A stretch of DNA of 64,000 nucleotides from Magnetaquiglobus sp039908105 (GCA_039908105.1 JAMOBI010000001.1:1-64000), one strand, 5' to 3'. Numbered from the stretch's first letter, positions 9,521-19,305 are shown. Numbers and translations: made by a program. The notes: a model not told the origin generated them from the letters alone.

Positions 9521-9650
9521 TATGATTGCTATACAAAATTTCTTTATGAAAACTTTAGATGGATGTTTTTTGAAAATATTTATTTAAATTATAATTAATC
9601 TAATCATGTTATTTTAGCAGTCTTTTAAGCATAACGACACAATCATCCGA

Positions 9651-9760
9651 TAAACCGCACCCATTATTGATGCGTAGTTTTTCGCAAGGCGGCGCGTGGC
9701 GCATTTTTCGCAAAAGGCGCGAAAAATGCTTCTTGAAAAGAGCGCGATTTAAAGTCAAAA
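9651..9760 (+). repeat. Family-1 structured repeat, partial copy B
   Basis: The left terminus (TAAACCGCACCCATTATTGATG) and the GCGCATTTTTCGC/GCGAAAAATGC hairpin are present, but the large GGGAGTCGTTTCC hairpin and right terminus are missing. It runs directly into a family-2 hairpin pair. The rest of the 318-base gap after the TerD-FtsK gene (9521-9650) is AT-rich, with no gene I can see. Confidence 0.7.
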
Positions 9761-9762
9761 AC

Positions 9763-9833
9763 AAAGTCCCAAGGGCTTCGCCCTTGGATCCCACCAGGGG
9801 GATAATCCCCCTGGACCCCTGTCAATAAAACCT
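9763..9833 (+). repeat. Family-2 double-hairpin repeat
   Basis: Two perfect hairpins stand in series: CCAAGGGCTTCGCCCTTGG (9769-9787) and the stem CCAGGGGG/CCCCCTGG (9794-9814). They are followed by the end motif ACCCCTGTCAATAAAACC. Relatives with the same end motif are at 16331, 21084 and 24199. It lies between convergent genes, so a terminator role is possible. Confidence 0.6.
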
Positions 9834-9838
9834 ATCTA

Positions 9839-10543
9839 TCACTCATCCCGCATCCGATACCCCACCCCCATCTCGGTCATCAACAACCGCGGCTGGGCCG
9901 GATCCACCTCCACCTTGCGCCGCAACTGCGCCATGAACACCCGCAACGTGTGGGTCTGATGGGTGTAGTGCGGTCCCCACACCTCCTTTAAGATCTGCTG
10001 GTGGGTCAGCACCCGACCGGCATTGCGCGCCATCAACAGCAACAACCGATACTCGATCGGCGTCAGGGTCACCAACTGTCCGTCGATGCGCACCTCGCGC
10101 CGCTCCGGATCGATCAGCAACGCACCGATCTTGACCACGCTCTCACGCTGAGCACCATTCGACAAACGCGCCACATGCCGCAACGCCACCCGAATGCGCG
10201 CCAACAGCTCGTTGACGCCGAACGGCTTGGTCAGATAATCATCCGCTCCGGCATCCAGGGCAGCCACCTTGTCATCCTCGCGCCCGCGCGCCGAAATGAC
10301 GATGATCGGCACCAGACTCCAGGCACGCACCTCGCGGGTGAAATCAATGCCATCCCCATCCGGCAGACCGAGATCCAACAGTACGATCTCCGGCGGATGC
10401 GACGTGACCGCCAGCCGCGCCTCGCGGGCATTGATCGCCTCGATCACCTCGAAAGCCCGCGCACTCAACGCGGTGCGCAAAAAGCGGCGCATCTGCGGCT
10501 CGTCTTCGACCACCAGAATCCGCGCACCCATCGCCTGTGTCAT
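9839..10543 (-). CDS. kdpE: KdpE-like response regulator
   Basis: An OmpR-type regulator of about 234 residues: a receiver domain (ILVVEDEPQMRRFLRTAL; phospho-Asp in VLLDLGLPDG) and a winged-helix DNA-binding domain ending RVFMAQLRRKVEVDPAQPRLLMTEMGVGYRM, which is typical of KdpE. The start MTQAMGAR at 10543 overlaps the sensor kinase stop by four bases, so translation is coupled. The kinase gene and kup lie upstream on the same strand, so by inference it controls kup or trk, since no kdpFABC is in the window. Confidence 0.88.
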   Translation of the reverse strand: MTQAMGARILVVEDEPQMRRFLRTALSARAFEVIEAINAREARLAVTSHPPEIVLLDLGLPDGDGIDFTREVRAWSLVPIIVISARGREDDKVAALDAGADDYLTKPFGVNELLARIRVALRHVARLSNGAQRESVVKIGALLIDPERREVRIDGQLVTLTPIEYRLLLLMARNAGRVLTHQQILKEVWGPHYTHQTHTLRVFMAQLRRKVEVDPAQPRLLMTEMGVGYRMRDE

Positions 10544-12150
10544 GATCCCTCCCCCTCGTCCGGACAACCCTCGCGTTCATCCGGATAAAGATCCAACGGA
10601 ATCGGCGGCTGCGGCAGTTCAATACGGAATTCAGCCCCACCTCCGGCCCGATTCAAAGCCCGAATCGTCCCCTGATGCGCCTCCACCACCCCGCGACAGA
10701 TCGCCAATCCCAATCCGGATCCCGGCACACCGTTCCCTTCACCGCGCACGAATTTCTCAAAAATCCGCTCTTCCTGACCGATCGGTATTCCCGGTCCGCG
10801 ATCGGCCATGCGGATGATCACCCGGTTGCGATCCGCACGCACCCGCCAGGAGATCAGCTCCGCCATTCTGGCATGCTTGAAGGCGTTGTCCAGCAAATTC
10901 ACCAACACCTGCTCGAACAACACCGGATCCACGTAAACCATGGGCACCTTGTCATCGACATCCAGCAGCACCCTCCCCCCTCGACTCTGTTTTTCCAACC
11001 GCATCAATGCCGATCCGGCCAGCTCCTCAAAGGGGATCCACTCCTGGCGCAAACGGGTGGCCCCGGACTCCAGGCGCACCATGTCCAACAGATTGGTGAT
11101 CAACCGCTCCATGCGCTCGGCCTCGGTGCAGATAGTCTCGACCAGTTCCGCCTGTTGGAGCGGATCCAGACGGGCATCGTCATCCCGCAACGCGGTGCCG
11201 GCACCGGTGATCGCTGCCAGCGGCGTGCGCAGATCATGCGAGGCCATGCTCAACAGCGAGGCGCGCATTGCCTCGGCCTGCACCCGTACCGCCGCGCTCC
11301 GGGCTTCCTCGCCCAGACGCGCCCGGTCCATGGCCAGACTCGCCTGCCGGGAAAAGGCCTCCAGCAACCCCCAACGTCCCTGCTTGAGAATGGTCGCATC
11401 CCCGATCCGCACCGCCAAGGCGCCGAACCGTTCACCCATGGCGATCGGCAGCACAGTGAACGCCTCATCCGGAAACAGCTCCGTACCGCGCCCGGCGGAC
11501 TGCCCATTGTCGCAGCACCACCGCACCACCACCATGCCATGCTCGGAGAGCCGGAAATAATCCGGAGTCACGGCAGCCAGACGCACGCCACCATGATCCT
11601 CCTCGATCCAGATCCCCGCCTCGCCGACAAACAGTCGTGCCGCATGCCGGGTGATGATCCGGGCCACCTCGGCATCATCCAGGGTGGTCATCACGTCGCG
11701 TCCGAGTCGAAACAGCACTTCGGTCTGGAACTCTCGATCCCGGGCCTCCTGCTCCTGACCACGGATGCGATTCATCAGTCCGCCGATCACCCAGCCGACC
11801 ACGAACAGAATGGTAAAGGTCAGGATGTACTGCGAATCGGAGACCAGAAAGGTGAAATAGGGGTGGACGAAGAAGAAATCATACGCTGCGACGGACAAGG
11901 CAGAGGTCAGAAGCGATGCCCCCTGCCCGAATCGATAGGCCACCGCCATGATCGGCAACAGATAGAGCATCACCAGATCAGGCGGGGTCAGGTGGGCGCG
12001 CCACCAAAAGACCAGCAGCGTGGTGACCGCCACGGAGAGCATGGCCGCTGCATAACCGATCCAGGCGGCATAAGAAGAGGCGACGACCTGCGGTGGTCGA
12101 ACGTTGTAGGGGGTCTGTCCGTCCACCGCATCGTCCATGGTGTCGATCAC
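10540..12150 (-). CDS. KdpD-like sensor histidine kinase lacking the N-terminal KdpD/USP region
   Basis: This 536-residue kinase matches only the C-terminal part of KdpD. It has four membrane segments in the DUF4118 region (about residues 28-125), a GAF-like domain (about 145-290), HisKA with MASHDLRTPLAAI and HATPase with NLLDNAFKHAR and GSGLGLAICRG. The usual 400-residue N-terminal KdpD and universal-stress domains are absent, so turgor or c-di-AMP sensing through them cannot occur. GTG at 12150 or ATG at 12138 are both possible starts. It begins 18 bases after the kup stop and overlaps the regulator gene. Confidence 0.87.
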   Translation of the reverse strand: MIDTMDDAVDGQTPYNVRPPQVVASSYAAWIGYAAAMLSVAVTTLLVFWWRAHLTPPDLVMLYLLPIMAVAYRFGQGASLLTSALSVAAYDFFFVHPYFTFLVSDSQYILTFTILFVVGWVIGGLMNRIRGQEQEARDREFQTEVLFRLGRDVMTTLDDAEVARIITRHAARLFVGEAGIWIEEDHGGVRLAAVTPDYFRLSEHGMVVVRWCCDNGQSAGRGTELFPDEAFTVLPIAMGERFGALAVRIGDATILKQGRWGLLEAFSRQASLAMDRARLGEEARSAAVRVQAEAMRASLLSMASHDLRTPLAAITGAGTALRDDDARLDPLQQAELVETICTEAERMERLITNLLDMVRLESGATRLRQEWIPFEELAGSALMRLEKQSRGGRVLLDVDDKVPMVYVDPVLFEQVLVNLLDNAFKHARMAELISWRVRADRNRVIIRMADRGPGIPIGQEERIFEKFVRGEGNGVPGSGLGLAICRGVVEAHQGTIRALNRAGGGAEFRIELPQPPIPLDLYPDEREGCPDEGEGS

Positions 12151-12168
12151 CCAGGCAGGATTAGAGGA

Positions 12169-14067
12169 TCACAGATGGATGCCAGCCCCCATCTCCACCA
12201 CCCGATGAGGCGGCAGCTGAAACCAGGAGGCTGCACTGCTGGCATTGCGTTGCAACCCTAAAAAGAGCTGCTGGCGCCACAACGGGAAACCGGGCCGAGA
12301 GCTGGTGGCAAAAAAGACCGCGCGTCCCAGAAAAAACGAGGTCTCATCCGGATTGGACCAGTCCTGGAACAATTTCCCATCCCGCAAGGCGCGCGGTATA
12401 TCCGGGGTTTCGGCAAAGCCGAAACGGGCCACCACGCGATGGAAACCGTTGCCCAGATCCTCTTCGATCACCCGTTCGCCATCCACCAGATAGGGGGTAT
12501 CGACGAACTCGGTGGTCAGGATCACCACGGTTTCGTGAATCACCCAGTGGTGCTGAAGATTCTGCACCATGGCACGCGGCGCAGTGGTCGGGTGGGTGGT
12601 CATGTAGACGCCGATCCCCTGAGAACGCGGCACCGGATTTTCGGCAAACTGGCGCAGGAACGGTCCAAGCGGGATCTCATCCTTGGACAACGCTTCGCGG
12701 GAGAGCTCCAACCCCTTTTTCCAGGTGGACATCAGCATGAAATTCATGCCGCCAAGCAGCAGCGGGAACCATCCGCCTTCCGGAATCTTCAAGGCATTGG
12801 CCGCGAAGAAGACCAGATCAAAGGTCAAAAAGAAGAGCGTCGCACTCACCGTGACCGACAGGTTCCAGCCGAGCATCATACGCAGCACCAGCCCGAAGGC
12901 CAAGGTGGTATCGATGGCCATGGCACCGGTGACGGCAATGCCGTAGGCCGCAGCCAGGTTGCTGCTGCTCTTGAAACCGAGTACCAGCAGGAGCACCGCA
13001 CCCAGCAGGATCCAGTTGACCGTGGGGACGTAGATCTGCCCCTCTTCCCGCTCCGAGGTGTGGACCACCTCCATACGCGGCAGAAAACCGAGCTGCATCG
13101 CCTGCCGGGCGGCAGAGAAGGCCCCGGAGATCACCGCCTGGGAGGCGATCACCGTGGCAGCGGTGGCCAGACCCACCATCGGATAGAGAAACCAGTCCGG
13201 GGCGAGCAGATAGAAAGGGTTTTTGATGGCTTCCGGATTGTGAAGAATCATCCCGCCCTGACCGAGGTAGTTGAGCACCAGGCAGGGAAAGACCATGAAC
13301 AGCCAAGCCAGCTGAATCGGACGGCGTCCGAAGTGTCCCATGTCGGCGTAGAGCGCCTCGGCACCGGTCACGGAGAGAAAGACCGATCCCAAGACGATGA
13401 AGGCCTGTCCCTTGTGGATGACGAAGAACTTCACGGCGTACAGCGGATTCAAGGCCAACAGAACCGATGGATTGAGCTGAATGCCATAGATTCCCAGCAC
13501 GCCGAGCACGCCGAACCAGACGAGCATCACCGGTCCGAACAGCGCTCCCACCCCTTCGGTACCCTTGCGTTGGAACATGAACAGGCCAACCAGGATCACC
13601 AGCGTCACCGGAACCACCACCGGTTGCAACACCGGGGTTGCCAACTCCAACCCCTCGACTGCGGAGAGCACGGAGATGGCCGGGGTGATCACCCCATCGC
13701 CAAAAAAGAGCGCCAGCCCGCAGATACCAAGAAAGAAGATCATCACCCGCCAGGTCGGCGTGGCGTGAGGAGAGCGCAGCGCCAGGGCGGTCAGGGCCAT
13801 GATACCCCCTTCCCCCTTGTTGTCGGCACGCATGATGTAGAGGACGTACTTGACCGTGATCACCACCACCAACGACCAGAAGATCATCGAGAGCACCCCG
13901 AAGATATCCGCCTCGGTCGGCATCCCACCGTGTCCGGCTGAGGCGGCCAGCGACTCCTTGAGGGCATACAAAGGCGAGGTACCAATATCCCCGAACACCA
14001 CGCCCAAGGCACCAATGACCAGAGTGGACAGACTATCATGATGACCATCCGTGTGCTGTTGCGACAT
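12169..14067 (-). CDS. kup: Low-affinity potassium transporter Kup
   Basis: A 632-residue KUP-family potassium/proton symporter with 12 membrane segments and a soluble C-terminal part. Family signatures are GALGVVFGDIGTSPLYALKE at the N-terminus, GEGGIMALTALA and FFGDGVITPAISVLSAVEGL. A good GGGAGAAGG ribosome site precedes the ATG. It is the first gene of a kup-kinase-regulator operon, which suggests that the two-component pair monitors or controls potassium uptake through it. Confidence 0.95.
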   Translation of the reverse strand: MSQQHTDGHHDSLSTLVIGALGVVFGDIGTSPLYALKESLAASAGHGGMPTEADIFGVLSMIFWSLVVVITVKYVLYIMRADNKGEGGIMALTALALRSPHATPTWRVMIFFLGICGLALFFGDGVITPAISVLSAVEGLELATPVLQPVVVPVTLVILVGLFMFQRKGTEGVGALFGPVMLVWFGVLGVLGIYGIQLNPSVLLALNPLYAVKFFVIHKGQAFIVLGSVFLSVTGAEALYADMGHFGRRPIQLAWLFMVFPCLVLNYLGQGGMILHNPEAIKNPFYLLAPDWFLYPMVGLATAATVIASQAVISGAFSAARQAMQLGFLPRMEVVHTSEREEGQIYVPTVNWILLGAVLLLVLGFKSSSNLAAAYGIAVTGAMAIDTTLAFGLVLRMMLGWNLSVTVSATLFFLTFDLVFFAANALKIPEGGWFPLLLGGMNFMLMSTWKKGLELSREALSKDEIPLGPFLRQFAENPVPRSQGIGVYMTTHPTTAPRAMVQNLQHHWVIHETVVILTTEFVDTPYLVDGERVIEEDLGNGFHRVVARFGFAETPDIPRALRDGKLFQDWSNPDETSFFLGRAVFFATSSRPGFPLWRQQLFLGLQRNASSAASWFQLPPHRVVEMGAGIHL

Positions 14068-14226
14068 ACCGCCTTCTCCCTATTCAGATATACATTATGA
14101 TGCGTGACCGCCTTCCAAAAAACAGATCCTGGCGGATGTAATCAATTAGGGTAGATCTATTAAAATCATAAATGGGTCAATTTCTCCATTCTTGTATCAA
14201 GATTTTATCAATTTATTATTCGTTAA

Positions 14227-14515
14227 TTCCAAACCTCACCCAGCTTGAGAGGGTGTGTGATCTTATTAAACCGCACCCATTTTGGGATGCATAGTTTTTC
14301 GCAAGGCTGTGTGCAAGATGCGGGAGTCGTTTCCAAACAGCGGAAACGACTCCCGCGAAGGCCGCGCGCGGCGCATTTTTCGCAAAAAACGAGAAAAATG
14401 CTGCTTTTGAAGAGCGCGCTAAAGTCAAAGTCAAAACCCTGGGAGATGAATTTCCCAGACCCTCTCTTTTTTTTTCACTAATAAAAACGACACATTCCAA
14501 GCTGGTTGCGGTTTA
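14227..14515 (+). repeat. Family-1 structured repeat, copy C (complete)
   Basis: The full 250-bp unit runs from TTAAACCGCACCCATTTTGG (14266) to GCTGGTTGCGGTTTAA (14515), with all three hairpins intact. A degenerate extra terminus precedes it at 14227. This is the only copy between divergent genes (kup and pgk). The rest of the 670-base gap (14068-14226 and 14614-14737) shows no gene; the pgk ribosome site GCAGGAG is at its end. Confidence 0.85.
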
Positions 14516-14529
14516 ATTACCCTGGGGTT

Positions 14530-14613
14530 TTGTTTTTGAAAACGACTCTGGCGTCTTGCACACGGACTTGCGGAAAATTATGCTTTCCAAGTTGGTTACG
14601 GTATGATGCTACG
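14530..14613 (-). repeat. Family-1 repeat, partial copy in opposite orientation
   Basis: This has only the left-end part: GAAAACGACTCTGGCGTCTTGCA, CGGACTTGCGGAAAATTATGC and a degenerate terminus CCAAGTTGGTTACGG. It abuts copy C tail to tail, so the pair makes a compound inverted structure. Confidence 0.6.
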
Positions 14614-14737
14614 AAACTTGGCGGGCATCCTTTCCCCGCATCGGTTGTTTGCCAGATATCAAACTCCCGGGAGTGAACACTTCGGCCAACCTGTTGACCG
14701 AACAAGCCTATTTCATTTTCTAATGCAGGAGTGAAAC

Positions 14738-15919
14738 ATGTTGAAACAAACCATCGCCGATCTGGATATTACTGGAAAACGGGTGTTCATTCGCGTGGAT
14801 TTCAATGTCCCGCTGGCCACAGACGGCTCCATCGGTTCGGATGCACGAATCCGCAAATCCCTGCCAACCATCCAGCGCGTCATGGAACGTGGCGGTCGGG
14901 TCATTTTGGCCTCGCATCTGGGGCGCCCAAAAAATGGTGTGGGACCGTCATTGCAACCCGTGGCCAAGCGACTCTCCGAGTTGCTTGGCAAACCGGTGCC
15001 ATTGGCTCCCGACTGCATCGGTCCCGAGGTTGAAGCCATGGTGGATGGCCTGGAGCCGGGCGATGTGCTGCTGTTGGAAAATGTCCGCCTGCGTCCTGGC
15101 GAGGAGAAAAACGATCCGGAGCTGGCCGCCGGTTTCGCCCGTCTGGCGGACGTGGTGGTCAACGATGCCTTCGGTACCGCGCACCGCGCTCACGCCTCGA
15201 ATGTCGGCGTGGCCCGGATCGTGCCCCCAGCGGTGGCAGGACTGCTCATGGCTGATGAACTGGACTTCTTCCATCGCGCCATGATCGCGCCGCAACGTCC
15301 GGTGGTGGCATTGCTGGGGGGATCCAAGGTTTCGACCAAAATTCAATTGATCGAATCCCTGCTTGGCAAGATGGACGCCATCTTGATCGGCGGGGCCATG
15401 GCCTTTACCTTCATCTTGGCGCGGGGCGGTCAAGTTGGGAGCTCGCTTGTCGAACCAGAGATGCTGGATGTTGCCCGCCAGGCCGAAGCCAAAGCCCGTG
15501 AGGCTGGGGTTGCGTTGGTACTGCCTGTGGATGCGGTGATTTCCGAATCCACCGATGGTGCAAGCAAGACCCTCGTGGTGCCGGCGGATCGGATTCCCGA
15601 GGGGTGGAAGGGGTTGGATGTCGGACCCGAGACCGTGCGACTGTTCGCCGATCATCTCAGCAAGGCGGCCTGTGTGGTATGGAACGGTCCGGTTGGGATG
15701 TTTGAGGTGCCAGATTTTGCCTCCGGGACCATGGCACTGGCCAAAGTGATCGCGGATGGCCAGGCGATGTCGGTGACCGGCGGAGGGGATACAGAGGCGG
15801 CGATCGCCCAGGCCGGAGTCGCGGAGCGGATTTCACACATCTCGACGGGTGGCGGGGCCTTTTTGGAGCTATTGGAGGGCAAGGATCTGCCGGGCGTCAC
15901 CGTATTGGCCGATGCCTAA
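14738..15919 (+). CDS. pgk: Phosphoglycerate kinase
   Basis: This 393-residue cytoplasmic enzyme makes ATP from 1,3-bisphosphoglycerate and ADP in glycolysis, or runs in reverse for carbon fixation. Substrate residues are in VFIRVDFNVPLATDG, ILASHLGRPK and NDAFGTAHRAHAS; the nucleotide side has LGGSKVSTKIQLIESLL and the C-terminal TGGGDTEAAI and STGGGAFLELLEG. It stands alone, without gap or fba beside it, after a GCAGGAG site. A family-1 repeat follows the stop codon. Confidence 0.97.
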   Translation: MLKQTIADLDITGKRVFIRVDFNVPLATDGSIGSDARIRKSLPTIQRVMERGGRVILASHLGRPKNGVGPSLQPVAKRLSELLGKPVPLAPDCIGPEVEAMVDGLEPGDVLLLENVRLRPGEEKNDPELAAGFARLADVVVNDAFGTAHRAHASNVGVARIVPPAVAGLLMADELDFFHRAMIAPQRPVVALLGGSKVSTKIQLIESLLGKMDAILIGGAMAFTFILARGGQVGSSLVEPEMLDVARQAEAKAREAGVALVLPVDAVISESTDGASKTLVVPADRIPEGWKGLDVGPETVRLFADHLSKAACVVWNGPVGMFEVPDFASGTMALAKVIADGQAMSVTGGGDTEAAIAQAGVAERISHISTGGGAFLELLEGKDLPGVTVLADA

Positions 15920-15928
15920 GAGTTGAGC

Positions 15929-16214
15929 TTTAACCGCAACCAGCTTGGAATGCGTAGTTTTTATTAAACTGCAACCAGCTTGGAATGTGTCGTTTTTATT
16001 AGTGAAAAAAAAGAGAGGGTCTGGGAGATTCATCTCCCAGGGTTTTGACTTTAGACTTTAGCGCGCTCTTTCACAAGAAGCATTTTTCGCGCCTTTTGCG
16101 AAAAATGCGCCGCGCGCAGCCTTCGCGGGAGTCGTTTCCGCTTTTTGGAAACGACTCCCGCATCTTGCACGCAGCCTTGCGAAAAACTACGCATCCCAAA
16201 AAAGGTGCGGTTTA
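15929..16214 (-). repeat. Family-1 structured repeat, copy D (complete)
   Basis: The right terminus comes first, in two tandem copies (TTAACCGCAACCAGCTTGG from about 15930 and again at 15967). The three hairpins follow, then the left terminus CCCAAAAAAGGTGCGGTTTAG. It begins nine bases after the pgk stop codon, in the common gene-to-right-terminus orientation. Confidence 0.88.
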
Positions 16215-16317
16215 GAGACTGCCGTTTCTCGGGTGTTTTGAGTTGCGCGACCAGGCTGAGCAATACACGATATCAGCCATTTTCGCACGGGATGAACAAA
16301 AACCTTGAAGACTCCGT

Positions 16318-16372
16318 CTCCAAACCAAAGCCGGGGATCTGATCTCCCCGGTCCCCTGTAATCGTGAAACCT
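16318..16372 (+). repeat. Family-2 hairpin repeat
   Basis: The perfect hairpin CCGGGGAT/ATCTCCCCGG (16331-16351) is followed by the end motif TCCCCTGTAATCGTGAAACC. It sits just upstream of uvrC, within the 470-base gap after pgk that also holds repeat copy D. The stretch 16215-16317 shows nothing I can name. Confidence 0.6.
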
Positions 16373-16389
16373 GACCCTTATCGTTACCG

Positions 16390-18258
16390 ATGAACGATCC
16401 CCCGGCCAACGTGCCTCGCGAAATCATTGATTCCCTGCCGGAAACCCCTGGCGTCTACCGTTTTCTCGACGCCGACGGCAAGATTCTCTATGTCGGCAAG
16501 GCCAAAGCGCTCAAAAAACGGGTCAGCTCCTATTTCCATGGCGCCAATTCAGCCCGCATCCAGGCAATGCTCGCCAAAGCACGCGATCTGGCGATCATCG
16601 TCACGGCGAACGAGACCGATGCCCTGATCCTGGAGGCCAATCTGATCCGGCGGCTGCAACCGCCCTACAACGTTCTTTTGAAGGATGACAAATCCCACCC
16701 CTGGCTGCGCCTGACCATCCATCACCCCTTCCCGCGCCTGACCCTGCACCGTGGCCCGAAACATCCGGGCGAACGCTATTTCGGTCCCTACCCGAGCGTC
16801 CATGCGGTGCGCGAGACCTTGAAATGGCTGCAAGGGATCTTTCCGCTGCGCCAGTGCGAGGAGCGACAGTTCACCACACGCCGCCGTCCCTGCCTGCAAC
16901 ATCAGATCAAACGGTGTCACGCCCCCTGCATGGGATTGATCGATCAGGAACGCTACGCCGGATGGGTCAAGGAGGCGATCCTCTTTCTGGAGGGACGCGA
17001 CCGCCAACTGACCGAAGAGCTGACCAAACGGATGTGGGAGGCTGCCGAGGGACGCCGGTTCGAGGAGGCGGCACGGCTACGCGATCGGATCAAGGCGATC
17101 ACGCAGGTGCAAAGCCAGCGACGCGGCAACTTGAAGGAGGGAACCGACCTCGACGTGATCTGCATCACCCCGAGCGATGGACCAGGGGTGATCGAAATTT
17201 TCTTCATCCGCGACGGGATTCAACTTGGCAATCAGGCGCACTTTCCGGAAAACACCGAGGAACTCTCCCCCGCCGAGGTGCTGGAGGCATTCATCGCCCA
17301 ATTTTACGCCCCGGACCCGACCAACGACAAAAACGCCATTGAAACACCACTGCCGCCCCCGGAAATTCTGCTCAACCTGGCCCTGCCGGAACAGGGATGG
17401 ATCGAGGAGACGTTGAGCCGGCTGCGTGGTGGCGCGGTCCGGTTGCGCGTGCCGGAACGCGGCGAGAAACGCCGTCTGGTGGAACTGGCCCTGACCAATG
17501 CCGAAACCGCCAAGATCCGCTGTTTAAGCGGCAAACGGGCCAACCGGCAGAGGCTTGCCGAGCTGGCCGAAATCCTCGCCATGCCGCGCGCAGCGGATCG
17601 GATTGAGGCGTATGATATTTCCCACATGCAAGATCAACATGTCGTCGCCTCCTTGGTTGCTTTCGGCCCCGAGGGACTATTGAAAAAAAAGTATCGCCGC
17701 TTTGCGCTGCGCGATCCGGAGTCGATCGATGACACCTCACGCATGGCCGAGGTGCTGCGCCGTCGGTTTCGGGAGGCCAACACCCCGGATGCCGATTGGC
17801 CGGATCTGGTACTGCTCGACGGCGGCAAGGGACAGCTGAACGCAGTGCTGGAGGTGGCCGGAGAGTTGGGGATTGATGGGGTCACCTTCTGCGCCATGGC
17901 CAAGGGTCCGGATCGCGATGCGGGAAAAGAAAGCCTTTTCTTGCCCGGACGCCAGGAAGCGATTATACTACCGGAGCGCTCACCAATTTTGTTTATGTTG
18001 CAAAATATACGTGACGAGGCGCACCGGTTCGCCGTAACCTATCATCGCGGCAGTCGTCAGCGAGGACAGCTGCGCTCGGTGCTCGACGACATCCCCGGTG
18101 TGGGACCGAATCGCAAACAAGCGCTGTTGAAACAGTTCGGCTCGGTGCGCGCGCTGCGTGCGGCACGCGTCGAAGAGTTGCAGGCCATTCCCGGCATCTC
18201 CGCCATTTTGGCCACAACGATTGTCCAACACCTGCAAGAGTGCCAGGAAACCGTATGA
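16390..18258 (+). CDS. uvrC: Excinuclease ABC subunit C
   Basis: This 622-residue nuclease makes both incisions in UvrABC nucleotide excision repair. In order: a GIY-YIG domain (PETPGVYRF...LYVGKAKALKKRVSSYF, about residues 14-50), a UVR/UvrB-binding motif near residues 205-240, an RNase H-like C-terminal nuclease domain (AYDISHMQDQHVVAS, PDLVLLDGGKGQLNA), and a helix-hairpin-helix pair at the end (DDIPGVGPNRKQALLKQFGS). Length is typical. pgsA starts ten bases after it, the same uvrC-pgsA order known in many proteobacteria. Confidence 0.97.
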   Translation: MNDPPANVPREIIDSLPETPGVYRFLDADGKILYVGKAKALKKRVSSYFHGANSARIQAMLAKARDLAIIVTANETDALILEANLIRRLQPPYNVLLKDDKSHPWLRLTIHHPFPRLTLHRGPKHPGERYFGPYPSVHAVRETLKWLQGIFPLRQCEERQFTTRRRPCLQHQIKRCHAPCMGLIDQERYAGWVKEAILFLEGRDRQLTEELTKRMWEAAEGRRFEEAARLRDRIKAITQVQSQRRGNLKEGTDLDVICITPSDGPGVIEIFFIRDGIQLGNQAHFPENTEELSPAEVLEAFIAQFYAPDPTNDKNAIETPLPPPEILLNLALPEQGWIEETLSRLRGGAVRLRVPERGEKRRLVELALTNAETAKIRCLSGKRANRQRLAELAEILAMPRAADRIEAYDISHMQDQHVVASLVAFGPEGLLKKKYRRFALRDPESIDDTSRMAEVLRRRFREANTPDADWPDLVLLDGGKGQLNAVLEVAGELGIDGVTFCAMAKGPDRDAGKESLFLPGRQEAIILPERSPILFMLQNIRDEAHRFAVTYHRGSRQRGQLRSVLDDIPGVGPNRKQALLKQFGSVRALRAARVEELQAIPGISAILATTIVQHLQECQETV

Positions 18259-18268
18259 GTTCGGATTG

Positions 18269-18817
18269 ATGGTCTGGAATCTACCCAACACCTTGACCGC
18301 GACCCGCATCGGCCTGATCCCGTTTTTCATCGGGAGCGCCTATCTGCCGGATCGTTGGGGATTGATTCTTTCGGCGCTGTTTTTCAGCCTGGCCGCCCTC
18401 ACCGATTGGGCCGATGGCTACTTCGCGCGCCGCTCCGGTCTTTTGACCGATTTCGGTCGATTCTTCGATCCAGTGGCCGACAAACTGTTGGTCATCTCCG
18501 CCATCGTGCTCCTGCTCTCCCTGGATCGCGCCCCCCTGGCGCTGGTACTGATCATCCTGGCACGCGAAATCACCATCATGGCCCTGCGGGAACGCATGGC
18601 GGGACTCGGCCTCAAGGTTCCGGTCTCCGGATTGGCCAAATGGAAAACCGGCTTCCAAATGACCGCCATCATCATGCTGTTGGTGCAGGACGCGCTCTTC
18701 GACGTACCGTTCCAGTGGCCCGGACTCTTCTTTCTGGGCGTGGCAGTAATTTTTTCACTCTGGTCGGGCTACATCTATCTGGTCACCGCCTGGCCTACGA
18801 TTCAACCGAAAGTGTGA
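18269..18817 (+). CDS. pgsA: CDP-diacylglycerol-glycerol-3-phosphate 3-phosphatidyltransferase
   Basis: This 182-residue inner-membrane enzyme makes phosphatidylglycerol phosphate from CDP-diacylglycerol and glycerol 3-phosphate. The CDP-alcohol transferase motif is intact: TDWADGYFAR followed by G-x3-D-x3-D in FGRFFDPVADK. About five membrane segments are visible. The ATG at 18269 begins MVWNLPNTLTATR, the usual N-terminus; longer upstream frames lie inside uvrC. It is probably translated from the uvrC mRNA. Confidence 0.95.
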   Translation: MVWNLPNTLTATRIGLIPFFIGSAYLPDRWGLILSALFFSLAALTDWADGYFARRSGLLTDFGRFFDPVADKLLVISAIVLLLSLDRAPLALVLIILAREITIMALRERMAGLGLKVPVSGLAKWKTGFQMTAIIMLLVQDALFDVPFQWPGLFFLGVAVIFSLWSGYIYLVTAWPTIQPKV

Positions 18818-18856
18818 CGATCCAATGGAGAGATGATTGACTCACAGTTTAAAGCC

Positions 18857-18886
18857 TTGACTTGGATGAATCAGCCTTGCTATACT
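18857..18886 (+). promoter_or_regulatory. Sigma-70 type promoter of the tRNA cluster
   Basis: TTGACT (18857-18862) and TATACT (18881-18886) are 18 bases apart. The pair lies 15 bases ahead of the first tRNA, as expected for a stable-RNA promoter. Confidence 0.75.
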
Positions 18887-18901
18887 GTCCGAATAATGTA
18901 C

Positions 18902-18976
<75 letters not shown>

Positions 18977-19060
18977 TTATTTACCGTGGAACTCCGCGTT
19001 TGAGTCCCACGGGTGAAGGGGTTCTCACCCCATCATGCAAGTTTCCTGGCCGATTGGTCA

Positions 19061-19137
19061 GGCCGGGTGGCGAAGTGGCCTAACGCAGAGGTCTGCAAAA
19101 CCTTCATTCGTGGGTTCAAATCCCACCCCGGCCTCCA
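19061..19137 (+). tRNA. tRNA-Cys (GCA)
   Basis: Acceptor GGCCGGG/CCCGGCC, anticodon loop CTGCAAA, T-loop TTCAAAT and encoded CCA are present. It lies between the two glycine tRNAs. Confidence 0.95.
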
Positions 19138-19230
19138 GTTTCACTTTTTTCTGGAATTTGTTTGTTTTTTTTCAGACATTATTTCGATTCGTGGATTTTT
19201 GAGGTTTTGTGAGCGTAAAATAGCTCGAAC

Positions 19231-19305
<75 letters not shown>

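Noticed and set aside
9839..12150. Complete Kdp system
   Set aside because: No kdpF, A, B or C gene is present; the adjacent transporter is Kup, and the kinase lacks the KdpD N-terminus.
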